Source of the DNA: Sphingomonadaceae bacterium
GTDB lineage: Bacteria; Pseudomonadota; Alphaproteobacteria; Sphingomonadales; Sphingomonadaceae
Direction of reading: 5' to 3'
Assembly: GCA_004282995.1 (NCBI GenBank)
Contig: SHLU01000036.1
Coordinates: forward strand, 1 to 13,893
Length of the DNA stretch: 13,893 bases
The notes beneath the pieces are model-generated. The model was not told where the DNA came from and made no database searches. It saw only the letters and a program-made list of their open reading frames with translations. Below are positions 5,301-13,847 of the stretch, in pieces (position 1 is the first letter of the stretch; each line of letters opens with the position of its first letter). The translations under genes and the position numbers were made by a program.

Positions 5301-5981
5301 TTAGCGACCGCTCGGTTGTTGCTGAGCAGGCTGCTGGTTGGCCTGCTGCGCAGCTGCCTGCTGTGCGGCCATCAGGCGCAACTGGTTGATCGTCTGATGC
5401 ACCTGGATTGTTTCGCGACGCGGACGGAAGTTCGCGGGCGGAGTGCTGTTGACCGTCGGCACCGCTGCATTGAGGGCAGCCGCGATATCTGCCGATACGT
5501 CGGCCTGCTCGGCTCCGTACTGGAACACGTCCGGTACCAGCATCAGCTTGATGCCCTTTTGCTGGATAACCTGGGTCTGGGCCGCATTGTAGCGCTCCAG
5601 CAGCTGCTCGATAACGTAGAGCTGAGCCAGGGCGATCGGGTTCTCGATGCCCTCGATCTGGCTTTGCTTCTGCTGGATCTGCTGCACGACACTGGCCTGG
5701 GCATCAGCTTCGGCCTGCGAAACATTGCCGTCACCATTGGTGTCGAGACCCTGGGAAAGCGTGCGCGCTTCCTGGCGGAGCGTTGCGATCTGCTGCAGCT
5801 GGCCGGCATAGGTGGTGTCGATCTGGCGATAGGCCTCGACCCGTGCCTGAGCGTTGTAGACCACGCCTTCGGGGCTGCTGGTAGCGATGCCGTTTACCTG
5901 CGCTTGAGCAGGAGTAGCAGCTGCCACCATACCGGCGGCGGCAAGCGATGCAGCGAGGGAGATTTTTACAAAAGATTTCAT
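5301..5981 (-). CDS. skp: Skp/OmpH-family periplasmic chaperone with an EF-hand-type loop
   Basis: Skp trimers hold unfolded outer-membrane proteins in tentacle-like helical hairpins in the periplasm and deliver them to BamA. The 226-residue precursor has a clear signal peptide (MKSFVKIS, hydrophobic stretch 8-22, likely cut after Ala27 in AQA|Q), a beta-strand segment near 28-45, long glutamine- and alanine-rich helices (about 46-145) and a Q/A/P-rich tail (about 205-226). Odd: residues 80-91 (DTNGDGNVSQAE) match all canonical calcium positions of an EF-hand loop and lie where the helical arm would turn. It is longer than E. coli Skp (about 160). The ATG overlaps the bamA stop by one base (TGATG) and fabZ follows 27 bases on. 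The family call rests on architecture and context; sequence similarity in this family is weak. Confidence 0.85.
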   Translation of the reverse strand: MKSFVKISLAASLAAAGMVAAATPAQAQVNGIATSSPEGVVYNAQARVEAYRQIDTTYAGQLQQIATLRQEARTLSQGLDTNGDGNVSQAEADAQASVVQQIQQKQSQIEGIENPIALAQLYVIEQLLERYNAAQTQVIQQKGIKLMLVPDVFQYGAEQADVSADIAAALNAAVPTVNSTPPANFRPRRETIQVHQTINQLRLMAAQQAAAQQANQQPAQQQPSGR

Positions 5982-8686
5982 CAGAACTGGGTTCCTACAT
6001 TGAAGCTGAAAAGTTTGGTGTCATCGCCCGGCTGCTTCTTGAGCGCATAGGCGAAGTCGATCCGGAAAGGACCGAAAGGCGAATTCCAATTGACCCCGAT
6101 ACCGGCCGAGACACGCGGGCTCGGCGAATCGCCCAGGAACACTTCCTGGAACGGGTCAATGCTCTGGTTGAGAGGCGAGTTGGGGGTTCCCGTGGTGGAA
6201 TCGATAGCGTCCGTCGTCGGCAAGCCGGCTGGCGTCACGTACAGCAGGTTGCCCTGCGCATCGCGGATTTGGAACTCCAGTCCGTCGGGGAACGGGCTGT
6301 TCTGCAACACCGGTTCGGTAACATTAAACAGTGCGCCGACGTCGACGAAGATCGACGGACGAAGCCCAAGGTCGGCAGCTCCGCTACCGAGCGGAATTTC
6401 GAGCTCGGCGCGGCCGAGATAATAGGCATTGCCGCCAATGGCATCGTCCCCGATGCGGTTGCGATCGGCGACGACGAGCGGGTTACCGGTGCCATCATCG
6501 ATGATCGGCTGACGCAGCACGCGCGGGCCGACACCGCGGATATCGAAACCGCGGATCTGCGGTTCGCCGAGGAAGAACCGGTCGGTCAGACGGACATTGT
6601 CCACGCCAGGCTGGTTACTGCGATCTTCAAGCCCATGGATGTAGCCACCCTCGCCCGAGAGCGAGAACACGAAATCACCCATCACACGCCAGAACTTGCG
6701 GGCACTGGCGCGCGCCTTGAGATACTTCACACTGCCACCGAGACCGGCGAAGTCGAGATTGAGGGTCGCCTGTTCGCCGCGGGTCGGGCGGAACCGGCTG
6801 TTGAGCGTATCGTAGACCAGCGTGGTGCCGAGGATTGAACTCGTCCGGTCGCCGATTACGTCACACAGGAAACGTCCGGCCAGAAGCGGTTCGCAGGTGC
6901 GGATTCCGTCACCATCGAAGTCGGCAAAGAAGGTGTTCTCGTCGAGCGAAATCTCGTCGAAATTGAGCGTGTACCGGCCAATCAGGGAGACATATTCGGA
7001 CAGCGGCACGCCGAGGCTGAGCGAACCGCCCGTAGTGGTCTGTTCGAAGGTCGTGTTGCGATTGCTGCCGACGAAATTGAAGCTGCTCAGGTCGCGTCGG
7101 TAAATATTGGCACTCGCCGACACATTACGGTCGAACAGATACGGCTCGGAAAAGCTCAGGTTGACCGAGCGCGAATAGCGCGACCATTGCACGCTGGCAC
7201 CAACCGTCTGGCCTCGACCGCGAAAGTTTCGCTGGCGGATCGATGCCGCGAGCAAGAAACTCTCGATCGAAGAGAAGCCAGCCGACAGCTGCAATTCGCC
7301 GGTCGGCTGTTCCTCGACATTGGCTTCGAGGATGATGCGGTCGGGATCGCCGGTTTCCTTCTGCTCGATCTCGAACTGTTCCTGGAAGAAGCCGAGCGAG
7401 TTGATGCGGTTGGTCGAACGCTTGACCCCGAGCGAGTTGAAGGCGTCGCCTTCCGCGATGCGGAACTCACGGCGGATGACCTTGTCCTGAGTGAGTGTGT
7501 TACCGTTGACGTCTATCCGTTCGACATAGACTCGCGGCGCCTCGCTGATGGCAAGCGTCACGTCCATCGTGCGCTCGTCCTTGTTGCGCTGGAAGCGCGG
7601 GCGCACCTCGGCGAAGGCATAACCGAAGGTGCCGGCGAGCTCGGTCAGCTGCTCGGTAATGTCTTCGATGGTCTGTGCATTGTACCATGCGCCCGGCTCG
7701 ATCGTGAGCTGGCTGGTCATGGTCGCACTATCGAAGTCGCGGAGGTTGGAATCAACCTTCACTTCGCCGAACTTGTAGCGTTCGCCTTCCTCGACGACAT
7801 AGGTGATGATGAAGTCACGCTTGTCGGGGGTCAACTCGGCCACTGCCGAGACGACGCGGAAATCGACATAGCCTTCGGTGAGGTAGAATTCGCGCAGCTT
7901 CTGCTGGTCGAAGGCGAGCCGGTCGGGGTCGTAGCTGGTATTGCCGCTGAAGAAATTGACCAGCCGCGATTCCTTGGTGATCATCTCACTCTTCAGGTCG
8001 CCATCATCGAACACCTCGTTGCCGATAACGTTGATCTGACGGACCTTGGACTTCGGGCCTTCACTGATTTCGAAGACCAGATCGACCCGGTTCTGGCTGA
8101 GCTGGACGGTCTTGGGTTCGACCGTGGCAGCAAAGCGGCCCTGCCGCTTGTACAGCTCGATAATGCGCGCGACGTCGGCACGAACTTTCGAGCGGGTGAA
8201 AATCTGACGCGGCGCGAGCTTGATCTCGGGGACGATTTTCTCGTCCTTGAGCCGCTTGTTCCCTTCCAGGATAATACGGTTGATGACGGGATTTTCCGTC
8301 ACCTCGATGATGACGTTGCCGTTCTGATTGCGCACGCTGGCTTCGGCAAACAATTCGGTCTGATACAGGTCCTTGAGCGCCTGGTCAGCGGCGACCTGGG
8401 TATATTCCTGGCCCGGACGGAGCTGGATGTAGGTGAGGATCGTGCCCGGCTCGAGGCGCTGAGCACCTTGAACGGCAATCGTCTGGATGATTTCGCGCTG
8501 AGGTGACGGTGCCGGAGTCGGCTCCTGTGCAGACGTCGGCTGCGCAGGCGCCGCAGTTTCCTGGGCAAGGGCCGAGACTGGCACACCCGCAAGGATGGTG
8601 CCCGACAATAAGGCGAGCGCAAGATGCTTGTGAGGGCGCGGAGAAAAGCGAGAAACAGGGGTCGAGCCCATGTCGGTTCCAGTCAT
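5981..8686 (-). CDS. bamA: Outer membrane protein assembly factor BamA
   Basis: BamA is the central beta-barrel subunit that folds and inserts outer-membrane proteins. The 901-residue precursor has a signal peptide with cleavage likely after Ala41 (SALA|QE), a proline/alanine-rich linker to about 64, five POTRA domains (roughly 66-133, 134-211, 214-303, 304-383, 386-459) and a 16-strand barrel from about 465. The L6 signature is IRGF (711-714), a mild variant of VRGF, and the protein ends in Phe (FNVGTQF), the expected barrel-terminal aromatic. A surface loop before strand SSILGTTLVYD holds DFDGDG (589-594) and the pair Cys598/Cys608. The start at 8686 has only a weak Shine-Dalgarno; Met6 (8671), preceded by GGA, is equally possible. 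It follows rseP by 166 bases and overlaps skp by one base. Confidence 0.97.
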   Translation of the reverse strand: MTGTDMGSTPVSRFSPRPHKHLALALLSGTILAGVPVSALAQETAAPAQPTSAQEPTPAPSPQREIIQTIAVQGAQRLEPGTILTYIQLRPGQEYTQVAADQALKDLYQTELFAEASVRNQNGNVIIEVTENPVINRIILEGNKRLKDEKIVPEIKLAPRQIFTRSKVRADVARIIELYKRQGRFAATVEPKTVQLSQNRVDLVFEISEGPKSKVRQINVIGNEVFDDGDLKSEMITKESRLVNFFSGNTSYDPDRLAFDQQKLREFYLTEGYVDFRVVSAVAELTPDKRDFIITYVVEEGERYKFGEVKVDSNLRDFDSATMTSQLTIEPGAWYNAQTIEDITEQLTELAGTFGYAFAEVRPRFQRNKDERTMDVTLAISEAPRVYVERIDVNGNTLTQDKVIRREFRIAEGDAFNSLGVKRSTNRINSLGFFQEQFEIEQKETGDPDRIILEANVEEQPTGELQLSAGFSSIESFLLAASIRQRNFRGRGQTVGASVQWSRYSRSVNLSFSEPYLFDRNVSASANIYRRDLSSFNFVGSNRNTTFEQTTTGGSLSLGVPLSEYVSLIGRYTLNFDEISLDENTFFADFDGDGIRTCEPLLAGRFLCDVIGDRTSSILGTTLVYDTLNSRFRPTRGEQATLNLDFAGLGGSVKYLKARASARKFWRVMGDFVFSLSGEGGYIHGLEDRSNQPGVDNVRLTDRFFLGEPQIRGFDIRGVGPRVLRQPIIDDGTGNPLVVADRNRIGDDAIGGNAYYLGRAELEIPLGSGAADLGLRPSIFVDVGALFNVTEPVLQNSPFPDGLEFQIRDAQGNLLYVTPAGLPTTDAIDSTTGTPNSPLNQSIDPFQEVFLGDSPSPRVSAGIGVNWNSPFGPFRIDFAYALKKQPGDDTKLFSFNVGTQF

Positions 8687-8852
8687 TACGAAAATGTGTC
8701 CCGTCCAGTTTGTGTTCCGGCCCGGATCCTCGCCTGCTCAATGACGCACGGCTGCCGGATCGAATGATCCGCCGCCCATTGCCCGATGCGTCGCCCCCAA
8801 TCAAGCAGGAGAGTGTCCTTACAACCCTCTGGTGCCTTCCTGTCCACCGCAA
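8687..8852. other. Intergenic region between rseP and bamA
   Basis: The 166 bases are the largest gap within the long cluster. They hold a perfect 6-bp inverted repeat CGGATC/GATCCG around GAAT (8756-8771) with no following T run, so it is not a clear terminator. I see no open frame worth calling and no convincing sigma-70 promoter, though the size of the gap makes an internal bamA promoter plausible. Confidence 0.5.
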
Positions 8853-9989
8853 TCACCCGAATAGCGACAGCGAGGCCAGGTCGTTGAAAGTGACGAACAG
8901 CATCAGCATGATAACGAGCGCCATGCCAGTACGATACGCCAGCTCCATTCCACGGGGACCAACCGGTTTCCTGCGAACGGCTTCTGCCGCGTAGAAAGCC
9001 AGGTGCCCACCGTCGAGGCCGGGGATTGGCAGGAGATTGATGAATGCCAAGTTAAGCGAAATGAGCGCGGCGAAATCGATAAATGATATTGTCCCGAGGC
9101 TGAGCCGCTCGCCCGAATATTTGGCAATTTTGACCGGTCCCCCCAGTTCCTCGATCGACCGTTCACCGGTCACGATCTGCTTGATGCCGATGGCCATGGT
9201 CTCGGCAATGAACCAGGTGCGGTCAAATGAGAGCGCTATCGCTTCGCCGATGCCGACATCCTTAAAATCATAACCGACTGTCGCGGGGGCCACACCAATG
9301 CGGCCGACTGTGCCTTCGTTGCCGAACTGGTCGGTTTCCTTGACCGCACGGATTGTGAGCGGAAATTCCAGCTCTTTGCCATCCCGCAAAACCGTCAGGG
9401 TAACCTCCCGGCCGGGGAACAGCACGATATTCTGGACCAGCGTATCGAAACTGTCGATCTGGGTGTCGTCCACGGCAACAATCTGGTCGCCTACCGACAA
9501 GCCGGCTTCCTGCGCCACCGATTCTTCTGCGAATTCACCGACTTCGATTGAGCCGACCGGATCAGACTGAACCGGATTCCCGAGGATCGAGAAGAAACCG
9601 ATAAAAATTGCCAGGGTGACGAGGATATTGGCAACCGGTCCCGCGAGCACGATCAGCGCCCGCTTACCGAGCGAGGCATGATGGAAACTGCCAAGAGTTT
9701 CTTCCGCGCTGGCGTTGGCAATAGCATCGCCGTCGGGCACACTGGCAGGGTTCATGTCACCCTTGAACTGGACATACCCTCCGAGCGGCAGGATCGATAT
9801 TTTCCACCGGGTGCCTTCCCTATCGGTCCAGCCGACCAATTCCTTGCCGAAACCGATCGAGAATGCTTCTGCCCGCACGCCACACCAGCGCCCGACCAGA
9901 TAGTGGCCCAGCTCGTGCAGGGTAATGAGCGGACCCAGCAAAAGCAGGAAGCCCAGCGCATACATCCAGAATGGCGGTGATTCGATCAT
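8853..9989 (-). CDS. rseP: Site-2 intramembrane metalloprotease RseP
   Basis: RseP cuts transmembrane substrates such as anti-sigma factors and leftover signal peptides inside the inner membrane. The 378 residues show the zinc motif HELGH (His25, Glu26, His29) in the first helix, a second conserved membrane segment with GPVAN (117-121), one PDZ domain (about 140-215) in the periplasmic part, and NLLPIPGLDGGH (318-329) whose Asp326 is the third zinc ligand. E. coli RseP has two tandem PDZ domains and about 450 residues; a single PDZ domain fits the shorter alphaproteobacterial form. The ATG directly abuts the dxr stop (TGA followed by ATG), so translation is probably coupled. The substrate here is not known. 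Confidence 0.95.
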   Translation of the reverse strand: MIESPPFWMYALGFLLLLGPLITLHELGHYLVGRWCGVRAEAFSIGFGKELVGWTDREGTRWKISILPLGGYVQFKGDMNPASVPDGDAIANASAEETLGSFHHASLGKRALIVLAGPVANILVTLAIFIGFFSILGNPVQSDPVGSIEVGEFAEESVAQEAGLSVGDQIVAVDDTQIDSFDTLVQNIVLFPGREVTLTVLRDGKELEFPLTIRAVKETDQFGNEGTVGRIGVAPATVGYDFKDVGIGEAIALSFDRTWFIAETMAIGIKQIVTGERSIEELGGPVKIAKYSGERLSLGTISFIDFAALISLNLAFINLLPIPGLDGGHLAFYAAEAVRRKPVGPRGMELAYRTGMALVIMLMLFVTFNDLASLSLFG

Positions 9990-11144
9990 TCAGGCACTCT
10001 CCAGCAGGGCGCTGGTGCGCGCCCGCGCTTCGCCGTCGAGCGCCTGGACCTCATTGAGCGAGGTCGGCGCCTGCGCGATAGCGGTTTCGTTCAGGATTTC
10101 CTCGACCGATACAGCAATGCGAGTGAATGGTATCTGACCGTCCAGAAACGCGGCAACGGCAATCTCGTTGGCGGCGTTGAGCACCGCAGGAGCTGCCCCG
10201 CCCGCATGCGCCGCCTCGCGCGCCAGCCGCGTAGCCGGGAACCGCTGCTCGTCGGGCGCAAAGAAGGTCAATTCGCCATGCGCCACGAGGTCGAGCGGAT
10301 CGCACGGCGTATCCATCCGGCGCGGCCAGGCAAGGCATGAGGCAATCGGAACCTTCATGTCGGATGGTCCAAGCTGCGCCAATGTCGAACCGTCGCGATA
10401 TTCGACCATCGAATGGATCACAGATTGCGGGTGAACGACAATCCGGATGCGGTCGAGCCCGACGGGGAACAGGTGATGGGCCTCGATAAACTCGAGCCCT
10501 TTATTCATCATCGTCGCACTATCGACGCTGATCTTCGCGCCCATCGACCAATTGGGATGTGCCACCGCTTGCGCCGGGGTGACCCTTGCCAGTTCTGCAA
10601 CCGAAAACCCCCGCAAGGGGCCACCACTGGCAGTCAGGGTGATCCAGCGCACATCTTCGATGGCGTTGCCTGCCAGGCACTGGAAGATCGCGTTGTGCTC
10701 GCTATCGACCGGCAACAGGGTCGCGCCATGTTTCGCCACCGCGGCCGTCATCACTTCACCTGCGGAGACAAGCGCCTCCTTGTTCGCGAGCGCTATCGTA
10801 CCACCCTGCTCGATCGCGGCCATCACCGGGCCAAGCCCGGCACAACCGACGATTGCCGCAACCGTGATGTCCACTGGCCGCGCCGCCGCCTCATTCAGGG
10901 CCCGCGGGCCCGCAGCAGCCTCGATCGAGGTACCGGACAGCGCATCGCGGAGGGCGGGCAGGCAGCTTTCATCGGCCACCACAGCAATGCGTGCATCAAA
11001 TTCACGCGCCAGCGCCGCGAGTTCAATAACGCTCGAATTAGCCGTCAGCGCCTCGACCCGCCACGCAGACCGATCCTGCCGCAACAGGTCGAGTGTCGAG
11101 GTTCCCACTGAACCTGTCGCGCCAAGGAGAGTAATCGATCGCAT
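9990..11144 (-). CDS. dxr: 1-deoxy-D-xylulose 5-phosphate reductoisomerase
   Basis: Dxr converts 1-deoxy-D-xylulose 5-phosphate to 2-C-methyl-D-erythritol 4-phosphate with NADPH, the committed step of the MEP isoprenoid pathway. The 384-residue product has the NADPH-binding GATGSVG (8-14), ANKEALV (120-126), the metal ligands Asp147 and Glu149 in PVDSEHNAIFQ, SGGP (173-176), the flexible-loop region HPNWSMGAKISVDSATMMNKG (196-216) and Glu218 with EAHHLF (221-226). Length and motifs are complete. It lies 4 bases after cdsA and touches rseP, and supplies the precursor used by UppS two genes upstream. Confidence 0.97.
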   Translation of the reverse strand: MRSITLLGATGSVGTSTLDLLRQDRSAWRVEALTANSSVIELAALAREFDARIAVVADESCLPALRDALSGTSIEAAAGPRALNEAAARPVDITVAAIVGCAGLGPVMAAIEQGGTIALANKEALVSAGEVMTAAVAKHGATLLPVDSEHNAIFQCLAGNAIEDVRWITLTASGGPLRGFSVAELARVTPAQAVAHPNWSMGAKISVDSATMMNKGLEFIEAHHLFPVGLDRIRIVVHPQSVIHSMVEYRDGSTLAQLGPSDMKVPIASCLAWPRRMDTPCDPLDLVAHGELTFFAPDEQRFPATRLAREAAHAGGAAPAVLNAANEIAVAAFLDGQIPFTRIAVSVEEILNETAIAQAPTSLNEVQALDGEARARTSALLESA

Positions 11145-11148
11145 TGCG

Positions 11149-11868
11149 TCACATTACGCCGAAGAACCGGGTTAGGATACCGATGACGAGCGCCACCGGC
11201 AGCAGGCCGTCAATTCGGTCGAAAATGCCCCCGTGACCAGGGATCAGCCGCGAGGAATCCTTGACCCCCGCGCGCCGCTTAAGCCAGCTTTCGAAAAAAT
11301 CGCCCGCCTGCGCGACTACGGCAAGACCAGCCCCGATGGCGGCAATGGTGGAAAATTCGACAGTGTTGTCAGCAAGGATCTCAGACACTGTGCCGAGTCC
11401 GGCAATGAAATAATAGACCACGCCCAGCACGACCATGAACAGGGCCGCGCCGAGCATTCCCCCCAACAGGCCGGCCCATGTCTTTGAAGGACTTATCGAA
11501 GGTGCAATCTTCGGGCCTCCAATCGTCCGGCCAAAGAAATAGGCAAACACGTCGGTGAAGATCACGACCCCGACCGCTGCCCCGAAAAACAGTAGCGGGA
11601 GCCCGGCCAGTACCGCCCCCGCGAGTAGAATATAGACAGCACCGACGAGGATTCCGGCGAGCCGGAACGGGATGTTCGTGGTGGCCTTCACCATCAACAT
11701 CACGAATTCAACGAGGCAGACGATTGCGACGAGCGCGATGAGCCAGGTGAGAAGGGGGTCGTTATACCAGATCGCCACGCCAACAATCGCCAGCATCACA
11801 AGAGCGGATGCAAAACGCACCGGCAGATCCGAATTCGCCTTTGCAGCCTGTGTCTCAACGACCTCCAA
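11149..11868 (-). CDS. cdsA: Phosphatidate cytidylyltransferase CdsA
   Basis: CdsA makes CDP-diacylglycerol from phosphatidic acid and CTP at the inner membrane, the branch point to all phospholipids. Multiple membrane spans are seen, and the family signature is complete near the C-terminus: SWLKRRAGVKD followed by PGHGGIFDRID. There is no in-frame ATG before the first membrane helix. I place the start at the TTG at 11868 because GGGAG lies 7 bases upstream (11880-11876), giving 239 residues and a 14-base overlap with uppS. A TTG at 11889 (246 residues, overlap 35 bases) and a GTG at 11820 are alternatives. The very short distance to dxr (4 bases) implies one transcript. Confidence 0.93.
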   Translation of the reverse strand: MEVVETQAAKANSDLPVRFASALVMLAIVGVAIWYNDPLLTWLIALVAIVCLVEFVMLMVKATTNIPFRLAGILVGAVYILLAGAVLAGLPLLFFGAAVGVVIFTDVFAYFFGRTIGGPKIAPSISPSKTWAGLLGGMLGAALFMVVLGVVYYFIAGLGTVSEILADNTVEFSTIAAIGAGLAVVAQAGDFFESWLKRRAGVKDSSRLIPGHGGIFDRIDGLLPVALVIGILTRFFGVM

Positions 11869-12538
11869 AACGTCTCTCCCGATTGGCAAAATCCTCTAGC
11901 GCAAGCTGCAGGTGCTCGGGCGTAAAGTCGGGCCAGAGCGTATCGACAAACAGCATCTCGGCATAGGCAGCCTGCCACAGCAGGAAATTGGACAATCGCA
12001 CTTCCCCGCTGGTGCGGATCAGCAGGTCCAGCGGCGGCAGGCCGGCAGTAAACAGATTGGCATCGATCGTTTTTTCGGTAATCTCGCCCTGCTCGGCGGC
12101 GCGGCGCGCGGCGTGAACGATCTCTGCTTGCCCACCGTAATTGAGCGCAACAGCCAGCGTTCGCGAACCCTTCGAGGTCTGCTCAAGCGCATCTTCGAGC
12201 ATGGCGACGATATCCGGCGCCAGCGCCTGCCAGTCACCGATGATATGCAGCTTCACATCATTAGCGATGAATTCGGGCAGGTCGGATTTGATGAACTTGC
12301 GCATCAGGTTCATCAGATCGTCGACTTCATCATCCGACCGCTTCCAGTTCTCCGAACTGAAGGCGTAGAGCGTCAGGCACTCGATCGAGGTGTCCTTGAG
12401 CGAACGTACGAGTTCGCGCACGGCCTCGACTCCGCGGCGATGGCCCATCGCACGCGGCAGATGCTTGCGCTTGGCCCAGCGGCCGTTGCCGTCCATGATG
12501 ATGGCGACATGCCGCGCCTGACCGTCGGCGACGCTCAC
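11855..12538 (-). CDS. uppS: Undecaprenyl diphosphate synthase (cis-prenyltransferase)
   Basis: UppS condenses eight isopentenyl diphosphates onto farnesyl diphosphate to make the C55 carrier lipid for peptidoglycan and surface glycans. The 227-residue product carries MDGNGRWA (15-22) with catalytic Asp16, GHRRG (32-36), YAFSSENW (58-65), LNYGG (132-136) and RTSGEVRLSNF (175-185) with the diphosphate-binding arginines. Start is a GTG at 12538 with GGGGGA six bases before it; the conserved N-terminus begins only ten residues later, so no longer form is expected. It follows frr by 25 bases and overlaps cdsA. Confidence 0.96.
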   Translation of the reverse strand: MSVADGQARHVAIIMDGNGRWAKRKHLPRAMGHRRGVEAVRELVRSLKDTSIECLTLYAFSSENWKRSDDEVDDLMNLMRKFIKSDLPEFIANDVKLHIIGDWQALAPDIVAMLEDALEQTSKGSRTLAVALNYGGQAEIVHAARRAAEQGEITEKTIDANLFTAGLPPLDLLIRTSGEVRLSNFLLWQAAYAEMLFVDTLWPDFTPEHLQLALEDFANRERRFGGR

Positions 12539-12563
12539 TTCCTGTCCCCCATCTGCATGACGC

Positions 12564-13121
12564 TCACTGCGTCATGATTTCCTTTTCCTTGGCCTCGGCG
12601 GCGGCATCCGTTTCGGCCACATAGGTGTCGGTCAGCTTCTGGACTTCGTCTTCAAGGCGCTTGCGATCGTCCTCGGAAATATCCTTGGCCTTCTCGTCTT
12701 CCTTGAGCGCTTCCATGCCATCCCGGCGGACATTGCGGATCGCAATCTTTGCCTTCTCGGCATATTGCCCGGCAAGCTTGGCCAGTTCCTTGCGCCGCTC
12801 TTCCGTCAGGTCGGGCATCGGCAGCCGCAAGGTTTGGCCGTCGATCATGGGGTTGAGACCCAGATTGGCATGGGCGATGCCCTTCTCGACTGCGGTCACG
12901 TTCGACTTGTCCCACACCTGCACGCTAAGCATTCGCGGTTCGGGCGCGGAGACAGTTGCCACCTGGTTGAGCGGCATCATCGCGCCATAGACTTCGCAGA
13001 CAACCGGATCGAGCAGGCTGGTGTTGGCCCGACCCGTCCGGAGGCCCGACAGATCGCTCTTCAAGCTCTCGACCGCGCCCTTCATCCGGCGCTCGATATC
13101 GGCCTTTTCGTATTTCGCCAT
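12564..13121 (-). CDS. frr: Ribosome recycling factor
   Basis: RRF with EF-G splits the post-termination ribosome so that subunits can be reused. The 185-residue product has the E. coli length and typical blocks: LRTGRANTSLLD (27-38), YGAMMPLNQVATVSAPEPRML (45-65), MIDGQTLRLPMPDLTEERR (92-110) and IAIRNVRRDG (127-136), giving the triple-helix domain I (both ends of the chain) and beta domain II (about 31-105). It lies 3 bases after pyrH, the usual neighbour in bacteria. Confidence 0.98.
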   Translation of the reverse strand: MAKYEKADIERRMKGAVESLKSDLSGLRTGRANTSLLDPVVCEVYGAMMPLNQVATVSAPEPRMLSVQVWDKSNVTAVEKGIAHANLGLNPMIDGQTLRLPMPDLTEERRKELAKLAGQYAEKAKIAIRNVRRDGMEALKEDEKAKDISEDDRKRLEDEVQKLTDTYVAETDAAAEAKEKEIMTQ

Positions 13122-13124
13122 CGC

Positions 13125-13847
13125 TCAGTCTTCCTTTTGTACTATCGTCTGCACGCCCTCGCCGGCCAGCACCCGCGCGAGATTGCCCTGTTCGCGGATC
13201 GAGAAGACCACGATGGGGATATCATTATCGCGGCACAATGCCACGGCAGAGGCATCCATAACCTTCAGATTGTCAGCCAGGACCTTACCATAACTCACTG
13301 TATCGTAACGGGTCGCGTCCGGGTTGGTCTTGGGATCGCTGTTATAAACCCCGTCCACGCTGGTGCCCTTGAGCAGCGCATCGCAGCGCATTTCGGCTGC
13401 CCTCAAGGCAGCGCCGCTGTCGGTGGTAAAATAGGGAGCACCAACGCCTGCCGCGAAAATCACTACGCGGCCCTTGGCGAGATGACGCTCAGCACGGCGC
13501 CGGATCACCGGTTCGCAAACTTGATCCATCTGGATGGCTGATTGCACACGGGTCGGAACGCCGAGCTGCTCGAGCGCGCTCTGCATCGCCAGTGCGTTCA
13601 TCACCGTTGCCAGCATGCCCATGTAATCGGCCTGCGCCCGGTCCATTCCCTGCGCCGCGCCAGCCATTCCGCGAAAAATGTTACCGCCGCCGATAACGAG
13701 GCAGATTTGCAGTCCCTGCTCCTTGGCCGCCTTAACTTCCTTGGCCAGTTCCAGCACAAAAGACGGATCAATCCCGTACTGCTGGTCGCCCATCAGCACT
13801 TCGCCCGAGAGCTTGAGAAGGACGCGTTTCATTTCAGGAAGGGCCAT
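13125..13847 (-). CDS. pyrH: Uridylate (UMP) kinase
   Basis: PyrH phosphorylates UMP to UDP with ATP in the cytosol and is the bacterial hexameric enzyme of the amino acid kinase fold, known to be feedback-inhibited by UTP. The 240 residues include KLSGE (12-16), GGGNIFRG (53-60), DYMGMLATVMNA (74-85), APYFTTD (137-143) and SVDGVYNSDPK (163-173). The ATG at 13847 has a GGAAA sequence upstream; Met6 at 13832 lacks one. It is the first gene of the cluster in this window; tsf, its frequent upstream neighbour, would lie beyond the right edge. Confidence 0.98.
   Translation of the reverse strand: MALPEMKRVLLKLSGEVLMGDQQYGIDPSFVLELAKEVKAAKEQGLQICLVIGGGNIFRGMAGAAQGMDRAQADYMGMLATVMNALAMQSALEQLGVPTRVQSAIQMDQVCEPVIRRRAERHLAKGRVVIFAAGVGAPYFTTDSGAALRAAEMRCDALLKGTSVDGVYNSDPKTNPDATRYDTVSYGKVLADNLKVMDASAVALCRDNDIPIVVFSIREQGNLARVLAGEGVQTIVQKED

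Noticed and set aside
7187..8506. Plus-strand open frame of 439 codons opposite bamA
   Set aside because: It is the antisense of a clearly conserved BamA coding region; such long antisense frames are common in GC-rich DNA, and the translation shows no recognisable domain.
8691..8722. GGAAC followed after 17 bases by CATT upstream of bamA, like an EcfG general stress promoter
   Set aside because: The -10 part departs from the CGTT consensus and would place transcription start almost at the bamA ATG; too weak to call.
8756..8771. Inverted repeat between rseP and bamA as a terminator
   Set aside because: Only 6 bp and no T run on either strand; it would also split a cluster that is normally co-transcribed.
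10413..11111. Plus-strand open frame opposite dxr
   Set aside because: Shadow of dxr, whose catalytic motifs are all on the minus strand.
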